Assembly (NCBI GenBank): GCA_034434915.1
Contig: DAOTYE010000037.1
Location: forward strand, 1 to 22,848
Direction: 5' to 3'
From: DAOTYE01 sp034434915
GTDB taxonomy: Bacteria; Chloroflexota; Dehalococcoidia; Dehalococcoidales; RBG-16-60-22
DNA length: 22,848 bases
Shown here: one piece after another, positions 1 through 8,400 of the stretch
How the letters are laid out: each line of letters opens with the position of its first letter
Numbering within the stretch: the stretch's first letter is position 1
Made by a program: the position numbers and the translations under genes
The notes under the pieces: generated by a model
Seen by the model: only the letters and a program-made list of their open reading frames with translations
Database searches by the model: none
What the model was told of the DNA's origin: nothing

Positions 1-115
1 GCGGTACTTCCTGCTCATGAACAGAGGAAAGCTATGACCCAAAAGGTGTTAGTAACATGATTTATGAGGCAGCTAAGACCCTTTCGGTAACAGTTTCTAT
101 TGACGCAATACGTAC
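1..115 (+). other. window edge, possible tail of an upstream gene
   Basis: Frame 1 is open from the first base to a TGA at 58-60 and would encode 19 residues ending QKVLVT. This could be the C-terminus of a gene lying outside the window, but so short an open frame also arises by chance. No RNA gene, clear terminator or complete gene is visible between 61 and 115. Confidence 0.2.
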
Positions 116-181
116 TTACCAAAATTTAAACCGTTGCTAACAGAAAATTAATAACGTCAGGACTTAATCTTAACAATTGCC
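116..181 (+). promoter_or_regulatory. candidate Pho operator: 11-bp phased TAAC-like array
   Basis: Tetramers TTAC (116), TAAA (127), TAAC (138), TAAT (149), GGAC (160, degenerate) and TAAC (171) sit in one exact 11-bp register. PhoB/PhoP-family regulators bind direct repeats about 11 bp apart, and the Bacillus PhoP half-site is TTAACA-like. The same arrangement, also with a poor fifth unit, lies upstream of pstS at 16282-16344. A possible -10 element (TAGTAAT, 190-196) follows, and the first dockerin gene starts at 250. The phasing is read directly; assigning it to a Pho regulator is inference. The region is AT-rich, so chance must be tested. Confidence 0.5.
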
Positions 182-249
182 TAGTACCATAGTAATAGAT
201 GGCGGCAAAGAAAGATGTTTGAAGCTTTTGGGATGAAGGAGAAGATGGG

Positions 250-1086
250 ATGACGCCGCGGTTTTACCCTGTCAAAAAAGCTTTTTCCTTTGCAATCATA
301 GCAGTGGTGAGTTTCATAACCATGTTTTCTACCGTCAGCGCACCGGTGGCATTGTCAGCTGATTCCCCGCATTATACCTGTGGTGACGGCTGGTATCCGG
401 GCACACTGGAGTCACCCTGGACGGCCAAAATCCGCCATGGCGGTGCCGGCGGTTTCCGTGCTCAGCTCAACACCAAGAAGCTGTTTACCGGTGGCACCGT
501 ACCGTGGCCGAACGGCGGGACGATGACGGTGGTCATCCAGTATGAAAGTGCCACTGGCACAGTCACCATGACGGTTGATGGAGCAGAACCGGCGTTTGAG
601 CCTCTGGTGATGACGGACACTGTGGCTGGCGTCAATGGACGTATCGTGCTTACCGCCAAGACCAGCCCGGAACCGGAAAAGGTGGTTAGCATTTCCAATA
701 TCTGGCTGTGCGATACTCTTGTTTCAGAGGAAGGGATTACGGCTCAGGGAAGTGCCCAGGGACGAGCGATAAAACACCTGGCTCTGGAAGACATTAACAC
801 AGATTTCACGCTTACTTTTGACCTATCAATGACCTGGGGCAGCAATCCCAGCGATGAAGGACCCTGTCTCCAAATTGACTTTGAAAATGCCGTGTCAGCT
901 CCCGTCTGCCCGGACTGGGACATTAACCAGGACGGCCGCTGTGACGTGGGTGACGTAGCGGTGATAGGACTTTTCTGGCTAGAGACGAATACCCCGGGAT
1001 GGACCCGGGCTGATGTCAACCGGGACGGCCGAGTGGATGTAGGTGATATCGTTACCATTGGCCTGCACTGGATGGAGACCTGGTAA
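250..1086 (+). CDS. secreted dockerin protein with unrecognised N-terminal domain
   Basis: This 278-residue exported protein has a signal peptide at residues 1-37 (basic start, hydrophobic core, cleavage after VALSA). A body at about 38-219 looks beta-rich, with alternating hydrophobic and Thr/Ser strands, and matches no family I can name. A type I dockerin occupies 220-278. It has two calcium-loop repeats, DINQDGRCDVGD (224-235) and DVNRDGRVDVGD (255-266), each followed by a GLFW or GLHW helix. Dockerins bind cohesin modules, four of which are encoded downstream, so this protein is probably cargo of that assembly. The start is supported by AAGGAG at 236-241, 8 nt before the ATG. It is the first gene of the block, directly behind the phased operator. 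The role of the body is unknown; a ligand-binding or adhesive domain would fit. Confidence 0.85.
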   Translation: MTPRFYPVKKAFSFAIIAVVSFITMFSTVSAPVALSADSPHYTCGDGWYPGTLESPWTAKIRHGGAGGFRAQLNTKKLFTGGTVPWPNGGTMTVVIQYESATGTVTMTVDGAEPAFEPLVMTDTVAGVNGRIVLTAKTSPEPEKVVSISNIWLCDTLVSEEGITAQGSAQGRAIKHLALEDINTDFTLTFDLSMTWGSNPSDEGPCLQIDFENAVSAPVCPDWDINQDGRCDVGDVAVIGLFWLETNTPGWTRADVNRDGRVDVGDIVTIGLHWMETW

Positions 1087-1234
1087 TACTATAAAGACTA
1101 CTCACTGCGGCTGTGGAGTCGAGCAGCCCTTAACAAAATAAAGATAGAGATGAGGTGAGAATGGCAGAAAGAAAATAGAAGTAAACTAAAAGCGGTCTTT
1201 ACACTTAATCACAGAAAAAACCTTAGGAGGAATG

Positions 1235-2404
1235 ATGAAAATTCTCAAAAACAAAAAGACCTGGCTGGGGCTGTCAGCCCTGTGTCTTCTTGCTCTACCG
1301 GTGTCCGCGGTTATGGCAGACCCGCCGGTACAGCTGGACAACTATGGGTCAACTACCCTCCAGCCTATCGCTGAAGCCTGCGAAACGGACTTTGAAACCT
1401 ACAATCCAGGCATTGACCTGGTCGTCTCTGGCGGCGGTTCAAGCTATGGCATCAGAGGTTTGACCAACTACCGGGGACTCTATCCTTCATGGCCCAGCGG
1501 TAATGAAGTTGCAAGCGCCTCCAGCCTTGCTGACCCAGCAAAACACCAGACGACCGGCACCTACCTGGTTTCTGACCTTCACTTGACCGTCATCGGACGT
1601 GATGCCGTCTGCATCGCCGTAAAGGACGACCCGGCTATGGCCTTCCTGACCAATATCACCAAGGGACAGTTAGACTACATCTACGAGCGTGAAGGGGCTA
1701 TCACTACCACTACCTGGGCTGATGTTGACCTGGTAGATGGTGTGAATGATGGCTGGCCCGCTCGCAATGTAGTGCCTCGCGCCAGGATCACCGACTCCGG
1801 TACCCGTGCCACGTTCCTTGAACTGGTTGGCATTACGGAGGCTAAGGAACTCAATACCATAGCAGCCACGGGGCAGCCCAGGCTTGATGGTAACCAGGAC
1901 ATGTGCAACACCCTGGCCGCCAATACTGACCATATCGGCTACATTGGACTCGGCTATATCACTCAGCCCGGCATCAGAGTTATCCCCGTCGGTGGCGTGA
2001 CCCCCAGCGAAGCCACGGTCAATGACGGCACGTATCCTCTGAGCCGCACTCTGAACATGTACACCCTGAATCCAGGCGTTGACCCCACATATGAGACCTA
2101 TCGCGCTGAAATCAATGCTTACCTCAACTTCATGCTCGGCCCGATGGGTCAGGCTGCGGTGAAAGACGAAGGCTTCATCCCGGTTCAGCCCGCCGCGCCC
2201 GATTGGGATGTCAACGGTGACCATGGCTGCAACGTAGGTGATATTGTGGCCATTGGTCTGCACTGGATGGAATCCGTGCCCATTCACCCCGTGCATGGCA
2301 CTCCCTGGCCGAACTGGACCCGCTCCAACGCCAATAACGACCTTACCGGCGTGAACGTGGGTGACATCGTTTTCGTTGGCAACTACTGGCAGCAGAGCTG
2401 GTAG
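1235..2404 (+). CDS. PstS-type phosphate-binding protein fused to a C-terminal dockerin
   Basis: This is a secreted periplasmic-binding-protein fold of the PstS family with a dockerin tail. Counting from the upstream ATG (1232), a signal peptide ends near residue 29 (SAVMA). PstS ligand-loop motifs follow: GSTT (39-42), SGGGSS (66-71), ARITDSGTR (184-192) and GTYPLSR (266-272). The dockerin spans 323-390, with a perfect first loop DVNGDHGCNVGD (326-337) and a second loop (366-378) one residue longer than standard. There is no lipobox, so the protein is released and would depend on cohesin pairing to stay at the surface. The Asp of the canonical PstS (VDIGAAS) aligns with Glu92 (NEVASAS), which may alter ligand choice. 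Two adjacent ATGs exist. AGGAGG at 1225-1230 is 1 nt from the first and 4 nt from the second, so I chose 1235. The ligand is probably phosphate, with another oxyanion possible. Confidence 0.88.
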   Translation: MKILKNKKTWLGLSALCLLALPVSAVMADPPVQLDNYGSTTLQPIAEACETDFETYNPGIDLVVSGGGSSYGIRGLTNYRGLYPSWPSGNEVASASSLADPAKHQTTGTYLVSDLHLTVIGRDAVCIAVKDDPAMAFLTNITKGQLDYIYEREGAITTTTWADVDLVDGVNDGWPARNVVPRARITDSGTRATFLELVGITEAKELNTIAATGQPRLDGNQDMCNTLAANTDHIGYIGLGYITQPGIRVIPVGGVTPSEATVNDGTYPLSRTLNMYTLNPGVDPTYETYRAEINAYLNFMLGPMGQAAVKDEGFIPVQPAAPDWDVNGDHGCNVGDIVAIGLHWMESVPIHPVHGTPWPNWTRSNANNDLTGVNVGDIVFVGNYWQQSW

Positions 2405-2452
2405 TTTAATCCACAAAATACACAAGGCAAAATATTAACGGAGGAAAATCAA

Positions 2453-3796
2453 TTGAAAAAACTGCTAACCAAGAAAAGCAAGCTGGCAGGCATTCTGCTC
2501 AGCGTCGTGGCTCTGATTGCGGGCTTGCTACCCGGCACTGCTCTGGCAGAACCGCCTGCCCCATCAATCTACGTTAACCCGCCTGTAGTAGATAATCTGA
2601 CAGTCTCACAGACCTTCAGTGTAAACGTAATGGTCAATACTGCCGTCCCGTCCCGCGGCGCCTCCTTCTCAATGAACTGGGACCCAGCCATAATTGAGTG
2701 CACTGGCATCACCTTCAACCAGCCCACTTTCTTCTACGAAACCTGGAAAAATGCCAATCCTCCGGCTGCCCTCCTGTTCTGGCCCATGAATCCCAATGAT
2801 AGTATCAACAATACCACCGGCTCCATTGCCGAGAGTTCAGTATCAATCATGGGTGGTCCTGCAGGAGGACCGGTCGGCACCGGCATCATGTTCTCCGTTC
2901 AATTCCGCGCAAAAGCAAACGGCAACACCGCGCTGAATGTCGGCGGCATGATTACTGATGCTGTCGGTCAGATTCAGAGTGGCATTACCTTCCAGGGTGC
3001 CAATATCTATGTTGGCGGACCGGCACCTCTTCCTGACCTGACGGTTACGGCAAAGCACGAACAGTGGGTAAACCAGGCAAATAAAGTCTACTCCATCCAC
3101 TACACCGTGAAGAACATCGGCAGTCTCGCTGCCGGCGCTTCCACCACCAAAATAATGGTGGACGGCGTTCAGCTGGTCTCTGACCCCTGTCCCGCCCTCG
3201 CTCCCGGTGCCGAGTACAATGGTGTAGCTTCTGTCAACGCAACCATGAGTGGCAGTGACGATGTAATCGTCGTTATTGCCGATAGCCTTAACGCCATCGC
3301 TGAAGCCAATGAAGGTAACAACAGCAAGACCAACACCTTCGCCCTGGTCAGCGATGCTGGCAGCACCATAATTGATGCCAGCTTCGGCGCTTTCCTTGAC
3401 ATCACCCCGCCGGCTAACATCCTGAATGCCGTCCTTTCACTGGGCCAAAACTCAGCTTCCGGCACGCTCAATGTCAAGTGCAACACCAACTGGGAATGCA
3501 AGGTAAGCGACGAGAACCCCGCCACCGGCGGTCATATGACCGATTGGAACGGCACCAGCTACGGCTCCACCAAACTCATCAACCCCATGGTGGTTGAGTG
3601 CGATGCTGAAGGAACCCAGGTAGTTCTGCCCGGCCCCGGCGTTATCGCCAACGGTACCGTTTCCGGCCAGAGCGGCAACAGCGGTGAAAACTTCACCATT
3701 GACTTCAACCAGGAACTGGAGTACGCCGACCCGATGCTACCAGCGGGTCACAGCTACCACATCGTGGTAACCTTTACCGCGGCAGTAACCATCTAG
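2453..3796 (+). CDS. secreted cohesin-CARDB protein with WxL-like C-terminal module
   Basis: This 447-residue exported protein starts with TTG, supported by GGAGG at 2440-2444 with 8-nt spacing. The signal peptide covers 1-32 (cleavage after TALA). A cohesin module at about 38-187 shows the family's core strand (FSMNWDPAIIECTG) and the Gly-rich SIMGGPAGGPVGTG stretch. A CARDB adhesion module follows at 194-298, running from PDLTVTAKHEQW to NEGNNSKTNTF. Residues 307-447 form a further beta module with NTNWECKV and a final YHIVVTFTAAVTI strand. This faintly resembles WxL surface domains, which would pair well with the DUF916-like product of the next gene. There is no membrane anchor or lipobox, so it must be held by other proteins or released. 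It probably receives the dockerin proteins encoded upstream. The cohesin call is strong; the WxL comparison is tentative. Confidence 0.85.
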   Translation: MKKLLTKKSKLAGILLSVVALIAGLLPGTALAEPPAPSIYVNPPVVDNLTVSQTFSVNVMVNTAVPSRGASFSMNWDPAIIECTGITFNQPTFFYETWKNANPPAALLFWPMNPNDSINNTTGSIAESSVSIMGGPAGGPVGTGIMFSVQFRAKANGNTALNVGGMITDAVGQIQSGITFQGANIYVGGPAPLPDLTVTAKHEQWVNQANKVYSIHYTVKNIGSLAAGASTTKIMVDGVQLVSDPCPALAPGAEYNGVASVNATMSGSDDVIVVIADSLNAIAEANEGNNSKTNTFALVSDAGSTIIDASFGAFLDITPPANILNAVLSLGQNSASGTLNVKCNTNWECKVSDENPATGGHMTDWNGTSYGSTKLINPMVVECDAEGTQVVLPGPGVIANGTVSGQSGNSGENFTIDFNQELEYADPMLPAGHSYHIVVTFTAAVTI

Positions 3797-3819
3797 TCAT
3801 CTGAAGCTGTCCAGGTGTT

Positions 3820-3844
3820 GGGGGGAGGCATTACGCCTCCCCCC
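3820..3844 (+). other. intercistronic hairpin
   Basis: A perfect 10-bp GC-rich stem (GGGGGGAGGC pairing with GCCTCCCCCC) encloses the 5-nt loop ATTAC. No T tract follows, so it is not a standard intrinsic terminator. It lies 24 nt after the cohesin gene stop and 28 nt before the next ATG, where it could protect the upstream mRNA from 3' exonucleases or lower downstream expression. Confidence 0.7.
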
Positions 3845-3871
3845 GCTCAAACGCTTAAGAGGGGGTGGAAA

Positions 3872-5413
3872 ATGAAAAAGCGGCACGTGAAACTGATGAT
3901 ACCTTTGCTTGTATCACTGCTGAGCGTGTTTCTCCTGGTACCATGCGCTCTGGCAGCCGGGGAATCATATCTCTCAGTGCGCGGTGCTATTTTTGAAGCA
4001 GAAGTAACCCCGGGAAATACCTACACTCACGTCATGTCTGTTACCAGTGCCAGCGATGCCCCTCCTCTGGAAATCATGGTTGAAGCCAGGGGCTTTGGAC
4101 AGTCTCCTGACGGCTCAACAGTGGAACTAACAGGACCAGAGGATTTGAGCCCGTTCTCCGCCAGACCCTACATTACTAACATTGACAAACCGTCTTTTTC
4201 ACTGTCCCCCGGCAGCTCAGAACAGATAACTGTAACCATTTCAGTGCCCGCAAATATTGAGCCTGTCATGAAGTATGCCCTGATATATATTCATACCAAG
4301 CCGCATGGTGAAGGCCATGTGGGCGTGGTGGTGGCGGCAAACGTACCGGTGGTCCTTAAACCGGCGGGATTAACGCCTATTACCGCCGGACAAATCACGG
4401 CACTTACTGTGGAGAGGATAGAGGCAGGTAAACCGATTACTGTATTAACGACACTGCGGAATACAGGCAACTATCATTATAAAGCAAAAAATAGGGTCAC
4501 CATTAAAGACAGTCAGGGGAAAACGGTCACCACGGGCGATACTCCTCTTACCAGCTCTTCAATAATCCCCAACTTCACCCGCACTTTTGTAAACAAGGTA
4601 TCGCTCGGCTCTGCGGAGGGACTGGCACCGGGAAATTATCTGGTAGAGTCACAAGTTATCACAGGGGACGGGAACATTATTGACGTTGGGCAAACGAATT
4701 TTACTATTGACAAGGAATATCTGCCATTGCCCGGTGTAAATAAATTGAGCATATTGAAGAAGATTTTCCATAACGAAGAGCCGGGCAAAATAGATGCCAT
4801 TAAAGAGGCGGGACTTGAGGTTACTTTTACTGGTACCGGTAAAGGCACGGGCACTATTCTTATTGGCAAATATGATAAAGAGCCGGAACACGTTATTCCC
4901 TTTACCGCCTTAACCACGGAGGGCGGTACGGGAAAGACTTTTATTAAAGCCGTTGATGTAAATGTCAGCGGATACCACCAGGGTATTGCCCATCTTAATC
5001 TGCGTTATACAGACAGTGAGATTGCGGGTGTACAGGAAAACAGCCTGTTCCTCGCTTACTGGAATGGCAAGAGATGGCAGAACTGTGACCAGATTAAAGT
5101 CTTCACGGGAGCAAACGCCATCAGCGGTGATGTGCCGGTTTCAGCGCTAACTGGCACACCAATCGGGCTTGGTGGTGACTTAATAGATGCGGAGGCAAAT
5201 CTGGTCGCACTTGGCAATAAAGCGGCAACAAGCTCTCCACCACCCGGTAACACCCCGCCCGCCCCGGTCCTGACTCCCCAGCCAATAACAGGCATTGAAC
5301 CATTAAAAACCGATCTCAAACTTGATTGGTCACTATTGACTCTTATTGCGTTGGGAATAGTGACCATTGGCTTGGGGTTTTTCCTCTTTGCCAGCCTAAG
5401 AAAGCAACAGTAG
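3872..5413 (+). CDS. membrane-anchored surface protein, DUF916 (WxL-interacting)-like
   Basis: The product is 513 residues. A signal peptide runs to about 29 (CALAA). Residues 32-165 form an Ig/chaperone-like region whose pattern (VTPGNTYTHVMSV, FSLSPGSSEQITVTISVP, then MKYALIYIHT) resembles WxL-interacting DUF916 proteins. A second Ig-like domain spans about 168-280, and a third beta region about 305-435 includes LFLAYWNGKRWQNC. A Pro-rich spacer (455-475) leads to one membrane helix at about 486-508 and the tail SLRKQQ. It is therefore a type I membrane protein facing outward. An upstream GTG at 3815 would put the intercistronic hairpin inside the coding region, whereas the ATG at 3872 directly precedes a normal signal peptide and follows a G-rich Shine-Dalgarno at 3861-3868. 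It sits between cohesin genes and may anchor or brace the complex. Family assignment is by pattern only. Confidence 0.72.
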   Translation: MKKRHVKLMIPLLVSLLSVFLLVPCALAAGESYLSVRGAIFEAEVTPGNTYTHVMSVTSASDAPPLEIMVEARGFGQSPDGSTVELTGPEDLSPFSARPYITNIDKPSFSLSPGSSEQITVTISVPANIEPVMKYALIYIHTKPHGEGHVGVVVAANVPVVLKPAGLTPITAGQITALTVERIEAGKPITVLTTLRNTGNYHYKAKNRVTIKDSQGKTVTTGDTPLTSSSIIPNFTRTFVNKVSLGSAEGLAPGNYLVESQVITGDGNIIDVGQTNFTIDKEYLPLPGVNKLSILKKIFHNEEPGKIDAIKEAGLEVTFTGTGKGTGTILIGKYDKEPEHVIPFTALTTEGGTGKTFIKAVDVNVSGYHQGIAHLNLRYTDSEIAGVQENSLFLAYWNGKRWQNCDQIKVFTGANAISGDVPVSALTGTPIGLGGDLIDAEANLVALGNKAATSSPPPGNTPPAPVLTPQPITGIEPLKTDLKLDWSLLTLIALGIVTIGLGFFLFASLRKQQ

Positions 5414-5416
5414 TAA

Positions 5417-5445
5417 TTGCCTGTACCCAAAGGGAAAACAGGCAA
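5417..5445 (+). other. intercistronic hairpin with nested stem
   Basis: TTGCCTGT (5417-5424) pairs perfectly with ACAGGCAA (5438-5445), and CCC/GGG (5426-5428/5432-5434) can form a small inner stem. It follows the preceding stop codon by 3 nt and is followed by A residues, not T, so it is unlikely to terminate plus-strand transcription. It is probably an mRNA-stability element. Confidence 0.5.
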
Positions 5446-5475
5446 AAAATATCCACATAATAATGTGAAGACGCC

Positions 5476-8400
5476 GTGAAAAAAGACAGAATCAGTATAA
5501 TTGCCACCCGTATCCTATTGGCTGTAACTTCCCTGGCTATTCTGAGCAACTTGATTCTTCCGCCACAGAAAGCCAGCGCTGACCCGCCTTTGCCAGATTT
5601 GGTGGTAACGGAAAACAGCGGGCAATGGCAGACAGAAAACTCCACTTACCTTGTTCACTTTACTGTGAAAAACCAGGGAGGTGCCAGCGCCAGCCCCAAC
5701 ACGGTGTCCATCATGATAGATGGTATTGAGATGGCTACTGATAACTGCACGGAACTGGCGGCGGGCGCCACTTATTCCGGGACAGCAGGACCATTCACCA
5801 TATCCGGCAATTCAGATGTAATCCGGGTCAGGGCTGACAGCCAGAATGCCGTTACTGAAAGCAATGAGGATAATAACTCAGCTGAGGAGTCAATATCTAT
5901 CATTTTTGCCACGCTCAATGTCTCTCCATCATCAGCCACCGTAAGCGCAGGTGAAAGCTTCACGGTGGCTATCATGATTAACACTGATTTCCAAACTCGT
6001 GGTGCCCAGTGTGGACTGAGCTTTGACCCTGATATCCTCCGGTGTGATGGCATTACAGCCGGAACTTTCTATGAGAACTGGGCAAATCAGAATGGGGCTA
6101 TGACATACCTATTCCCGATGACGCCGGACATTGACAATGAAAATGGGTCTGCTTTCTGGAGCATTGCCCTGATTGGAGGGAACAATGGCGGCCCCTCCGG
6201 GACGGGAACCATCTTCACTTACGAATTTACTGCCCTTGCCAATGGCACATCTGCACTCAGTCTTATACGCTATCCCGCCCCAGACTATACGGGAATTGCT
6301 GATGAAGTGAGCATTCTTATTGTTAATGAATTAGAGATAAATGACAGCAGTGTTACGGTTGAAGCATCAGGAGCATTGCCTGACCTTGTAATTACTGAAA
6401 AAAGCGAACAGTGGGTGCAGACAGGGTCAACTTATAATATTACCTTTACTGTTAAAAATCAGGGTGAAGGCCCATCTGCCGCCAGCATCGCCGGTGTCTA
6501 TATTGATGATGTATTAGTCATGTCAAAGGACTGCCCGGCATTAGCCGCCGCAGAAAGTGAAACCATCACCGTAGGTCCTTTCAATTTTTCAGGTGACACA
6601 GACAAGGTGGAAATCCGTGCCGATAAAGATAACCTGATTAACGAAACAGACGAAAATAACAACGTTAAAACCAATACCTTCAGAAACAAGCCAAATCTGG
6701 AAATCACCAACATAACGCCGGTTTGGGAAAAAAAGAATGAGACCTTCAAAGTAACCTACACGATAAAGAATTCCGGGTCAGTTGCCGCTGGTGCCAGCTC
6801 AACGACCATCAGTACAGGTAACAGTGATGGTAGCCCCGTGCAGGTTGAACGTGAGTGCCCTGCGCTGGAAGCCGGTCAGACCTTTACTGAGACAACCAGC
6901 ACCTTCATTTTTGAGAGGCCGAGAACAATCATTCAGCTTTGGGTGGATACCACCAATTCTGTTGCTGAAAGTAATGAAAGTGATAACACTCTAGCGCACA
7001 CGCTTCAGGGACTCGCTGACCTGGCTATTGATGAGGTCACTCCTATCTGGCAAAACGTTAATTCCACGTATAAGGTGACATTTACTGTGAAGAACCGTGG
7101 TTATTCATCAGCCCAAGAGACCGTAGCCGGTGTATATCTTGACGCCGCCCTTGCCGCCACCGCAAACTGTACGGCACTAGAACCGGATGGCTCTATTACC
7201 CTGACCGTAGGTCCGTTCACCCTAACCGGGACAAGTGACTACATCAAGGTTATTGCAGACAAAGATAACATTATCAGCGAAGCTAATGAGACCAATAATG
7301 TGAAACAGGTCATCCTGAACACTGCGGCAGACCTGGTCATCAGCAACCTCATTGATTTCTGGGTAACTGAAGATAAGACTTACAAAATTACTTATACCAT
7401 TACAAACGATGGTGCCAATATGGCTGCCAGTAGTAAGACTGCGGTCTATATTGATGGCAACCTGGTAACCACTGAAGATTGCCCTTCGTTAGCCGCTGGA
7501 GCCATGCATAAGAAAACATTAGGTCCATTTTCCCTTTCTGGCGGCTTTGACGTGATTAAAGTAGTCGCTGACACGGATAACAAGATTGTCGAGGCTAATG
7601 AATGGAATAACATGCTGGAAATAGTCAGAAATGGCTTGCCGGACCTGGTGATTACTGAGGCACAGCGGGTCTGGCGCAAGAATGCCGGTGTATACGATAT
7701 TGTTTATACGGTGAAGAACCAGGGAGTTGGTAATAGCGGGGCTTGTTTTACCGCCGTATATATTGATGGTTCACTATCCGGAAGTGAAGAATGTCCTCCA
7801 CTCCCTGCTGGTGGCAGCTACGTAAAGACAACAGGACCATTCACTCTCTCTGATGGTACAGATACCATAAAGCTATCTGCTGATACGAACGATGATATCG
7901 CAGAAAAGAATGAGAGCAATAATGAACTTGAGTTGACTATCAGTGGTAAATCAGACCTGATAATCAGCAAGCACACAATACGCTGGCTGGGAGACGGTTT
8001 GTCCTACATGATTGATTACGCCCTAGAGAATAAAAATGCCCCCTGCGAAGAGCCGAATACGATTGAAATATATATTGATAGCATCAAGGTGGCGACTGAA
8101 ATCTGCCCGGCGTTACCAGCTGGCGGCAAACATACGGGCTCAGCGGGTCCTTTTGTTATCTCTGGTGACAGTGATTTTATCAGCATACGAGCAGACACTC
8201 AAGATGTCATCCTTGAGGATGATGAAAACAACAATAGATGGGAAGAGGTCATCAGAAGTAATGTTAACCGGGCTACCTCCAGCGTGTCAGCTTCAGCTCC
8301 AGAAGGAACTACAACTCCTGAGCTGAAAGCAATGTCCCTATCTGAGCAAACTCATCCGGTAACCATTGTGCCGCTCTCTCCAAAGTGTGATATCAACGGC

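Noticed and set aside
1670..2425. Long minus-strand frame (251 codons) antisense to the dockerin-PstS gene
   Set aside because: It lies opposite a gene with clear PstS and dockerin motifs and shows no motif of its own.
3820..3844. Intrinsic terminator after the first cohesin gene
   Set aside because: The stem is strong but no T tract follows on the plus strand, and the next gene begins 28 nt later in the same direction.
3815..3871. Upstream GTG start for the DUF916-like gene
   Set aside because: It would translate through the 10-bp hairpin and place 19 unlikely residues ahead of a normal signal peptide; the ATG at 3872 fits better.
5593..8250. Tandem DNA repeat or recombination array across the CARDB region
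   Set aside because: The repeats are evident only at the protein level; the DNA copies are too divergent for a recent nucleotide repeat.
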